This document shows positions 5,770-12,635 of a stretch of DNA of 31,310 bases, piece after piece (position 1 is the first letter of the stretch; each line of letters starts with the position of its first letter). The DNA lies in NCBI GenBank assembly GCA_900757505.1, contig CAAEOE010000011.1, positions 1 to 31,310 on the forward strand, read 5' to 3'. Made by a program: the position numbers and the translations under genes. Source of the stretch: an uncultured Collinsella sp. GTDB taxonomy: Bacteria > Actinomycetota > Coriobacteriia > Coriobacteriales > Coriobacteriaceae. Under the pieces are notes generated by a model. It searched no databases and was not told where the DNA came from. It was given only the letters and a program-made list of their open reading frames with translations.

Positions 5770-8136
5770 CTACAGATCCAGAGCCTTTTTCGCGGCGTCG
5801 ACGGGATCGCCATCCATGTAGAACACCGGGCTTAGGCCCGAGATAATCTCGGACGAAACACTCTGCAAACCTGCAATGGCGCTCAGCGGCAAAATCACAC
5901 GCTTGGCGCCGGCGTTTTTGGCCACGCGCATAATGTCCTCGAGCCCGCGGATCTCGTCCATAGAGCCCGACATGCGCAAGATTCCCGGAATCGCCAACGC
6001 GGGCATCACCGGGCGGTTGCATGCCGCGGAGCACAGGCCCACAAACTCGGCGAGCGAAACTTCTTCGGACAGGCCCTTGCTCTGCAGGTCGTTGTAGAAC
6101 AGCAAATAATCCTTAGAGCCAATGTGCATGCCCGGCGCCACGCGGTTCGCCAGGTTCACAAAGTTGTCGAACGCGGCTTCCAGCGTATCGCGCACCGGCT
6201 TGTTAAAGGCCACGCCCTCGTGCTTAAACTTGCACTCGCCGGCAACGGCCTTATTCTCCAGCTTGTACACGGCAACCTCGCCGCCCTGCGACCTGCCCAC
6301 GCCAAACACGTGACCGGACAGCAGCGGCCCGTCGGGAATCAGCGTGTCCTCGCTCTGCTCGGGCACGCGCACCACGTGCACGTCCTGCGGGTTGTCGGCA
6401 TCCATATAGCCCAGGTTGACGTCGATAAACTCAACGCCCGCCATAATCTTGAGCTGCTCCTTTACGCGGCGACGGCCCTCGATGGCGTAATCCAGCAGCC
6501 AGCGCACATCGTCCTTATCCATGGCCTCGTCGGGGAACAGCAGCTTTGCAAGGCCGCTAAAGGTCTTGCGCACGGCGATTTCGTCACGTTTGTTAAAGTC
6601 GCTGTTAAAGCGGAAGTAACGGTCGATATGGTGCGTAAAGTCCTTGCGGCGCATCTCTTTGCAAAACTCCGACAGGCAGTCGGTGATCAGGCCATAATGC
6701 CCGGTCAGCAGGCTCGAGCGCATCTTGGGAATCTCCCAGCCCGGCAGGTAATAGTGGATACGGTCGAAGAAGGCCGAATCGTTGTTAAACTCCGGCGGGA
6801 ACGGATCAAACAGGTGAGTGGTCTTAAGAACGTTTTGCACGGTGTCGTTGATGTTGCCCTCAAAGACCATGGAGGCATCGGCGTTAATCTGGTCGCGGCC
6901 GCGCGCGTAGCTGCCGCTCGCCATATAGTCCTTCATGATCTGCACGGCGTTGGTGTCCTTAAAGCGCATGCCGGCGACCTCGTCAAACGTCACGCAGTCC
7001 CAATGGCCCACCAAGCCCACGCGATCGGCGCGCATGGAGTTCATGCGGCCGAACAGGTTGGCCGTGGTGGTCTGACCGCCCGAAAGCAAGATGGCGTAGG
7101 GCGAAACCTCTTTGTAGATATGGCTCTTGCCGGTACCACGGGGACCCAGCTCGCATAGGTTGTAGTTGCGCTCGATAAGCGGCACCATGCGCTCGATAAA
7201 GTGCAGGCGCTCTTTCTCGGAAAGCTCGCTGGGTTCGTAGCCAGCCGAGCGCAGCAGCATATTGAGCCACTCGTCGCGCGTAAAGTACTGGCGCTCGTCG
7301 ATCATGGCATCCAGGTCCAGATTGGGCATCTGGATGGGCGTGAGCGACGCCACGCTAAACGGAGAGTCCTCGGGTCCGCGCTTTTTGCGCTTGGCCTTAG
7401 AGCGGCGCGGCGCATCGTCGCCAAAGACCTCCATGCCAAACTCGTCTTCCTCATCCACGGGATGACGGTACTCGATGCTCATAATGCACCAAATGCCACC
7501 CTGCAGAATCTTGGAATAGTCGCGCACGTACTCGGCCGGCATTACAAACGGCTCAATAGTCAGATTGGCAAACGACGCCACGTAGATATCTTTGTACTCG
7601 TCGAGCTTGGCCGTCACCTTGTCGATGATGGTAAAACGACCCAGCTCGCGAATCTTGGACTTAATGCGCTCGGACTCATCGGGGCGCACGTAGTTATCGG
7701 TGAGGATCCTGCGGATGCGCTCCAAACCCTCTGCCACGGCATCCTCGTCGTCGGTCGAGCAGTACATGCCCAGCAGATACTCCAGTACAAAGGTGGGCAC
7801 GTTGGCGCCGCGCTTCATAAGGGCCGTCAGGTCTTTGCGCACGATCTTGCCAGCAAAGTGCTCGAGCAGCTTGCCGTCCAACCCATCCATGTCGTAGCCG
7901 TCGTCCTCGGGGGCCTCGGCCTCAGCCTGGTCATAGCCATCGGTCGAGGATTCGTCCTCGGCGTTTACCGCAGCCTCGGCGGGCACCGCAGCCTCAACAG
8001 CCGCAGCAGCCACCGACTCCGGGGCAGCCGCAACAACCTCAGCCGCCGGCGCCTCCACAGGCGCCGCAGCCTCCACGGGCGCGCCCACATCAATCGAGGG
8101 AACTTCCCACAGATCGTCGTCATGGCTATCAAACAT
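5770..8136 (-). CDS. brxL: BREX type 1 protein BrxL, Lon-like AAA+ ATPase
   Basis: The protein has 788 residues. The core starts near residue 86 (L-D-G-K-L-L-E-H-F-A-G-K-I-V-R-K-D-L-T), as in other BrxL proteins. The ATPase has Walker A GPRGTGKS (about 331-338) and a Walker B-like VTFDEVAG. The C-terminal Lon-like domain includes LLFYNDLQSKGLS and AGAKRVILPLSA, but I could not identify a clear Ser-Lys catalytic pair. Work on BrxL homologues points to a DNA-binding AAA+ role in phage restriction. An N-terminal extension of about 80 residues, rich in Ala, Glu, Val and Pro, makes it longer than the usual ~680. The ATG at 8136 is chosen because AGGAG lies 8 nt upstream, overlapping the pglZ stop; a GTG at 8145 would overlap that ribosome site. 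It is the last canonical gene of the BREX operon. Confidence 0.93.
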   Translation of the reverse strand: MFDSHDDDLWEVPSIDVGAPVEAAAPVEAPAAEVVAAAPESVAAAAVEAAVPAEAAVNAEDESSTDGYDQAEAEAPEDDGYDMDGLDGKLLEHFAGKIVRKDLTALMKRGANVPTFVLEYLLGMYCSTDDEDAVAEGLERIRRILTDNYVRPDESERIKSKIRELGRFTIIDKVTAKLDEYKDIYVASFANLTIEPFVMPAEYVRDYSKILQGGIWCIMSIEYRHPVDEEDEFGMEVFGDDAPRRSKAKRKKRGPEDSPFSVASLTPIQMPNLDLDAMIDERQYFTRDEWLNMLLRSAGYEPSELSEKERLHFIERMVPLIERNYNLCELGPRGTGKSHIYKEVSPYAILLSGGQTTTANLFGRMNSMRADRVGLVGHWDCVTFDEVAGMRFKDTNAVQIMKDYMASGSYARGRDQINADASMVFEGNINDTVQNVLKTTHLFDPFPPEFNNDSAFFDRIHYYLPGWEIPKMRSSLLTGHYGLITDCLSEFCKEMRRKDFTHHIDRYFRFNSDFNKRDEIAVRKTFSGLAKLLFPDEAMDKDDVRWLLDYAIEGRRRVKEQLKIMAGVEFIDVNLGYMDADNPQDVHVVRVPEQSEDTLIPDGPLLSGHVFGVGRSQGGEVAVYKLENKAVAGECKFKHEGVAFNKPVRDTLEAAFDNFVNLANRVAPGMHIGSKDYLLFYNDLQSKGLSEEVSLAEFVGLCSAACNRPVMPALAIPGILRMSGSMDEIRGLEDIMRVAKNAGAKRVILPLSAIAGLQSVSSEIISGLSPVFYMDGDPVDAAKKALDL

Positions 8137-8147
8137 AGGGCACACTC

Positions 8148-10856
8148 CTAAAAACCAAAGTCAGCAACAGGGGCAAACGAAACAGCGATGGTGTACGTCT
8201 CGCGCCAAACGATCTTGCCCGTTTCGCGCTCGCGGCAGACCAGATAGTACGGACCCTTGGCCGAGAATCCATCCGCTGCACGCAGCGCAAACTTGGCATG
8301 CACCACGCGCTCCTGCGAGTTAGCAGAAGTCTTGTTGGCATGCGCCTTGACTGTATCGCTCACCTCGTTGCCGCTTGCGTCGGTAAACACCAGCTCATAC
8401 TCGCACGGCAAGACCTTGCCTTGGGCGGGTTCTTCCTGGATCAAGTTGACCGAGAACAGCGAGTTGGTCACTCGGCGTCCCTCGCTTAGCACGCGCAGCG
8501 TCGCCACGCGCGTATCGACAAAGTCCTTGGAACCCGAGCGCGCACGCCAAAATCCGATAACGGGCACGCAGAGCTCCTGCAGGCTCATGCCGCCGTGGAC
8601 GTAGTTGTTAGTGCCGCCGGGACGCTTGAAGTGCACGTTCTCGCGCGGGGCAAATCCCTCAAAACCGGCACCTAAACGTCCCATGCCAACATTAACAAAC
8701 ACCCCGCATGCCTCTTCCGAAAGCTTAGCCACGGCCTCGTTGGGCACCACCAGATGACGCTTGCCGTGCATGACAGGAGCGTCAAGGAAGGGAAGGTCTG
8801 ACTTGCCGAGCATCTGGCACTCGTTGAGCTCACGACGCGTGTAGATGAAGCCGTGATCCGCCGTCATAACAACACGCGCGCCCGGGGCGTCGGTGCACAC
8901 GCGGCGCGCCAACGCGGCAAGTTCCTCCACGGTGTCCGCGCAGGCATCGAAAACGTCATCCTGCGTAGCTGCCTTCTCGCCCGTGGCATCGATCTTGTTG
9001 TGGTAGAGATAAACGAGCCTGGAGTCTTTGAGCAGCGCTTTGCGCTCGGTTCCAACCATGTTGAGGTATGCGCTCGAGCGCAAAGCGCGGGCCGTGGGCT
9101 CAACGTGGGTAAGTACGGCCTCGCGCTGCGGAGTCGTCGCAGTGGGCATGCCGTCAGCCAACACAAACGAGCCATCCGTTGCAAATTCAAGCGCTTGGTG
9201 CGGCAGCAGCGCGGGCATGCCCACCTCGGTGATGGAGGGAAAGACCGCCTGCATGCTAGAAACCTTGACGTTACCGCCGCGCTCGCGCTCGAGAAGCGCC
9301 GCGACGTCACGGGCCACCTCATAGCGCAGCGCGTCGCTTACGATAACGACCGTCGTTTTGGCAGACCCCACAAAGGTGGGCAGCACATGCCAGTAGAATT
9401 CATCCTGTCGTGCAGGGCCATCGATGTAGCCGCAATCGGCCCACTCCCCTTGCGCAGCGGATGCCCAGCAGGCATTGGCATCGGCCAAAAACCAGTTGCT
9501 GTAGAGATTCTCCGCCCAGTCCACCACGGCTCGGGCAGGCTCCTCGAGCACATCGCACTCGATAGAGCGCGCCCGCAAATACGCGGTGCACATATGGCGA
9601 TAGGCAGCATCCATGGAATACCAATCGGACGTATAGGCATCCCACACCTGCTGGGGTTGCGCCAGATGGAACCCGCCCGCATGTGCCTGCCTAAATGCGC
9701 ACATATCGGCCACAGCGGCAAGCAAGCCAAAGTAGCTCTCGACACGGCGGTACCAGCTTAGGTCGCAGCGACGCGCCACAAAGGCGTGTGCGTCCTCAAC
9801 GCGGTCCGCACCCTGGGCAAACGAGCAGAACAGCTGCGAGAGCACGGCCTCATTGACGCACGGGAACACATCAAGCGAGGCAAGCGCATCGATCGGCAGG
9901 GCCTCAAACCGCGCAAAGAGCCCGCGGGCGTCCTCGACTAAACGGCAAATCTCAAATAGGTCCTCGCTCGATGCCTGGGTATCGGCGGCCTGGTCCCACG
10001 TGCGCACCGCCTCAAGGCAATAGGGGCCGTAGGCGGGAGCCACATAGCTTTCGAGTCCCTTGAGCGCCCCCTCGGGAAGCGCGGTAGACGCCGCCGTAAG
10101 GAGCACATGGGATGAAAGCATAAGCAATGAGTCGCGCTCATACAGCGGTCCTTCAAACCCATAGCAGCGAAGCATAAAGGCAGAGAGCACATCGCGCACG
10201 CAGTACTTGTCCATCAACTCGGCCAGCGCCTCGGGACCCTCGTGCAGCAGCATGGTCATACAGCCACGCAGCACAAACGCGGGGCGCGCGTCACCAAGCT
10301 CTTTACCGCCAAAAATCACCGTAAGGATGCCGAGTTCGATATCGGATGCGCCCGAGGCATTCGGAACACACGCGGCAAACTTAGCGCAGCGGGTCTTGGC
10401 ATCAAAGAACGCCTTGTGGTCGCGCAGACTCTCGCGCACGGCATCGATGTTCTCGATACCAAGCTGATCGGCCAAAAGCGAAAGATAGTCAGCCTGGAAC
10501 CGATCGGCATACAGCTCGACATCGGCAAGCCAATCGCCCTCAAGCCTGCCGCGCGGGCAACGGCGATACAGCAAGATATCGCTCGCAAGGTCATCGCGGT
10601 TGACAAGCTTCTTAACGGCAAACATGCGGCCCTCGCAGGCCTCAACAAACCGCACCGGGCGCTCAAAGTCACCGTGAGCGGGCATAACGCCAGCATCGGC
10701 CCCCGCGCCGTCGAAACCCTCGGCGGCCAATCGCTCAAACTCAGGGGCAAACTCGCCGTCCGCATCGTGCCAAACCACCACACGGCGGGGCATACATGCG
10801 GGCAACGGTTGCAAAAACCGCAGTTTGAGCTGTTCTTCTACATCGATCTTGGGCAT
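8148..10856 (-). CDS. pglZ: BREX type 1 protein PglZ, alkaline phosphatase superfamily
   Basis: The 902-residue protein carries the PglZ hallmarks: V-I-V-S-D-A-L-R-Y-E near residue 505, where the Asp is a metal ligand of alkaline phosphatase-like enzymes; T-A-D-H-G-F-I-Y-T-R near 668, with a metal-binding D-H; and N-Y-V-H-G-G-M-S-L-Q-E-L-C-V-P near 755. The length suits type 1 PglZ. In BREX it is a core component needed for phage exclusion, and homologues bind metal and have phosphodiesterase-type activity. The ATG start lies 23 nt downstream of the end of the PglX C-terminal ORF. The stop sits next to the brxL ribosome site, indicating tight coupling. There is no signal peptide, so it acts in the cytoplasm. 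Confidence 0.95.
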   Translation of the reverse strand: MPKIDVEEQLKLRFLQPLPACMPRRVVVWHDADGEFAPEFERLAAEGFDGAGADAGVMPAHGDFERPVRFVEACEGRMFAVKKLVNRDDLASDILLYRRCPRGRLEGDWLADVELYADRFQADYLSLLADQLGIENIDAVRESLRDHKAFFDAKTRCAKFAACVPNASGASDIELGILTVIFGGKELGDARPAFVLRGCMTMLLHEGPEALAELMDKYCVRDVLSAFMLRCYGFEGPLYERDSLLMLSSHVLLTAASTALPEGALKGLESYVAPAYGPYCLEAVRTWDQAADTQASSEDLFEICRLVEDARGLFARFEALPIDALASLDVFPCVNEAVLSQLFCSFAQGADRVEDAHAFVARRCDLSWYRRVESYFGLLAAVADMCAFRQAHAGGFHLAQPQQVWDAYTSDWYSMDAAYRHMCTAYLRARSIECDVLEEPARAVVDWAENLYSNWFLADANACWASAAQGEWADCGYIDGPARQDEFYWHVLPTFVGSAKTTVVIVSDALRYEVARDVAALLERERGGNVKVSSMQAVFPSITEVGMPALLPHQALEFATDGSFVLADGMPTATTPQREAVLTHVEPTARALRSSAYLNMVGTERKALLKDSRLVYLYHNKIDATGEKAATQDDVFDACADTVEELAALARRVCTDAPGARVVMTADHGFIYTRRELNECQMLGKSDLPFLDAPVMHGKRHLVVPNEAVAKLSEEACGVFVNVGMGRLGAGFEGFAPRENVHFKRPGGTNNYVHGGMSLQELCVPVIGFWRARSGSKDFVDTRVATLRVLSEGRRVTNSLFSVNLIQEEPAQGKVLPCEYELVFTDASGNEVSDTVKAHANKTSANSQERVVHAKFALRAADGFSAKGPYYLVCRERETGKIVWRETYTIAVSFAPVADFGF

Positions 10857-10879
10857 GAATATCCTTACCGTATCTGCAG

Positions 10880-11848
10880 TTACTTGATCTTTGCCAGCAC
10901 ATCCTGAAACTTGGCGTAGTTGACCTTGACGCCGTCATCCAGGTCGAACTTAATCATCTGGTCTGCCAAGTGATGCAGCTTCTCCTCGTAGCCAATGGTC
11001 TCTTTGAGCTGGTCGTTGAGCTTTTTGACGCGCTTATCCAAGCGCACGCGCTCGCCGCGCTCGGCACTGGCAAGGGCATCGTTGGCATAGCCGATCTGCG
11101 AGCGATAGCGCTCCTGCTGCTCATGCACATAGTCGGTGCGGATGCGAGCCAACAGGTCGGGCTGATAGCGATGCATGTAAACAAGGCACTTGAAGCCGTT
11201 CTTTTTTCCACTGTCGAACAGCCAGTAGATGGGACGCTTCTTATAGGTCTGGCAGTGGTCCTTAAAGAAGTCCTTCAAAAAGTAGGTGCGGATTACCTCA
11301 CGCGAGGTGCCCTTGCCGCCGAGCACCTCGGCAATAAAGGCCAGGTTCTGCTCGAGCGTCTCCTCGCCGTACACGGTACGCACAAAGTCGATAAAGTAGC
11401 GTACGATGTCGTCGTCAAAGTACTCATCGTCGGTGATGGGCAGCACGTTATCGCTATCGGGCATAAAGGTAACGTGCGCGGGATCAGACATCTTTGACAG
11501 ATAGTCGTCGACCGTGGCGCCCTGATCGGCCAGGACCAGTCCGTCCACATCCAGCGAATAGCGACCAAACATGCACCCCACGGCATAGCTTATGAGCGAG
11601 GTGATCTCGTCGCGCTTGGTACGCACGTATTTGTTGCCTTTATAGCTCTCGGGAATCTCATCTGCGGTATCGAAGATGCGCGCCACCGAAACGAACTTAT
11701 CCTCGACCTCGATGGGCACCTCACCCTCCATGTTGTAGATCTTGGCAAAGATTCGGTTGAGCTCTTCCTCGTTAGTGCGAAGCTGCTCGAAGCGAGCATT
11801 GACCTCGGCCTTACGAGCCTCGTATTTATCTTGAAGTAAAGTGGCCAT
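10880..11848 (-). CDS. PglX C-terminal domain as a separate polypeptide (split BREX methyltransferase)
   Basis: The 322-residue protein matches the conserved last third of PglX. It has N-E-E-E-L-N-R-I-F at 26-34, I-S-Y-A-V-G-C-M-F-G-R-Y-S-L-D at 86-100, Y-F-L-K-D-F-F-K-D-H at 189-198, and RPIYWLFDSGKKNGFK at 205-220, then a coiled-coil tail. In ordinary BREX loci these motifs follow the target-recognition region in one protein of about 1,150-1,200 residues; here 836 + 322 = 1,158. It has its own ATG with AAAGGGCGG upstream, so it is translated separately. The N-terminal part is encoded upstream, beyond the HEPN-like gene. Presumably the two chains associate to form a working PglX, and the clean break at a linker supports this. 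Decay by insertion is the alternative. It lies directly upstream of pglZ. Confidence 0.9.
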   Translation of the reverse strand: MATLLQDKYEARKAEVNARFEQLRTNEEELNRIFAKIYNMEGEVPIEVEDKFVSVARIFDTADEIPESYKGNKYVRTKRDEITSLISYAVGCMFGRYSLDVDGLVLADQGATVDDYLSKMSDPAHVTFMPDSDNVLPITDDEYFDDDIVRYFIDFVRTVYGEETLEQNLAFIAEVLGGKGTSREVIRTYFLKDFFKDHCQTYKKRPIYWLFDSGKKNGFKCLVYMHRYQPDLLARIRTDYVHEQQERYRSQIGYANDALASAERGERVRLDKRVKKLNDQLKETIGYEEKLHHLADQMIKFDLDDGVKVNYAKFQDVLAKIK

Positions 11849-11880
11849 GACAGACCGCCCTTTCTTTGTTGAAAAGTGCG

Positions 11881-11908
11881 GCTATGCAAATTTAAAATTT
11901 GCACTAGC
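11881..11908. repeat. Perfect AT-rich palindrome between the HEPN-like gene and the PglX C-terminal gene
   Basis: TGCAAATTTAAAATTTGCA (11885-11903) has two perfect 9-bp arms around one base. GCTA (11881-11884) and TAGC (11905-11908) extend it to 13 bp with one bulged C. It sits 33 nt upstream of the ATG of the PglX C-terminal ORF, in a 121-bp AT-rich gap. It could be an operator, an mRNA hairpin regulating the next gene, or a recombination scar. There is a weak candidate promoter overlapping it (TTGTTT, 17 nt, TTTAAA on the minus strand). Confidence 0.6.
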
Positions 11909-11969
11909 CAGCTAAACAATTAACAGATTTAAATTCTTTACGGATTAAAGCGCGTCGTTTATTAATTCC

Positions 11970-12635
11970 CTAGTGTTTGTTGCTCTTTCTATGAATGAGC
12001 TTTTCAAATTCGCCTCTGCCAGCGTCCTTAAAATAAAAACGAGCGTCAATATCAATCGCCTTTATCCAGTCGGTAAACGCCTTTTGAGGCAGAAGCATCA
12101 TGGCAGTCGTTTTTCCACTTGAACCACCAGCTTTATCCTCGAGAAGCATCATTCCATTAGGGAAGTAATACGTACACCCATGTGCAAGTGAATTGCGGAT
12201 ATGAGTTAGTAAAGTCATTCCTTTACCTGAGTCTTTAGGTTCGGGACCCTTGCGACCAGAGATTGTATAAGGTTGAATACAGAGGACCCTCGGACTAACG
12301 ATATCAATCGGAGCTTCAATCTCTTGTTTAACTCCATCAGCCGACTTTTGATTTACAGTTGTTTTAAATCCATATTCCTCAATCACATCTCCAAGATTAT
12401 CAGCCATAAGTAATTCACGCTTCCCGGAAGGCACCCCTTCATACTCAAGAAGAGTATCGAATGGCAATTGTTTCAATCCATAATCAGAGGCGGTTCTTCT
12501 TTGAGAAGCAGAGTTGGCTACAGATTTAGTCACAAAGAAATCCCAAATAGAAGAAATCTCATCCGGAGTCCAATAGCTAGATTCATGCAGAGACATATGA
12601 AATGAAGATATACAGGCTTTGTCCATAACCAGCAC
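11970..12635 (-). CDS. HEPN-like protein (possible RNase) inserted within split pglX
   Basis: The 221-residue protein contains T-H-I-R-N-S-L-A-H-G (144-153), an R-N-x-x-x-H motif of the kind that forms the active site in HEPN ribonucleases. Predicted helices surround it, followed by a short beta-rich part (YYFPNGMMLLED, then TTAMMLLPQKAFTDWIKAID). The general form recalls the pEK499_p136-type HEPN family, but that is from memory. The GTG at 12635 directly abuts the TAG of the pglX N-terminal ORF; an ATG three codons later (12626) is an alternative start. Either way, translation is probably coupled to pglX. The gene is clearly lower in GC than BREX around it, so it was probably acquired. HEPN toxins cut RNA in many abortive-infection systems; a link to PglX sensing is inference. 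Confidence 0.6.
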   Translation of the reverse strand: MLVMDKACISSFHMSLHESSYWTPDEISSIWDFFVTKSVANSASQRRTASDYGLKQLPFDTLLEYEGVPSGKRELLMADNLGDVIEEYGFKTTVNQKSADGVKQEIEAPIDIVSPRVLCIQPYTISGRKGPEPKDSGKGMTLLTHIRNSLAHGCTYYFPNGMMLLEDKAGGSSGKTTAMMLLPQKAFTDWIKAIDIDARFYFKDAGRGEFEKLIHRKSNKH

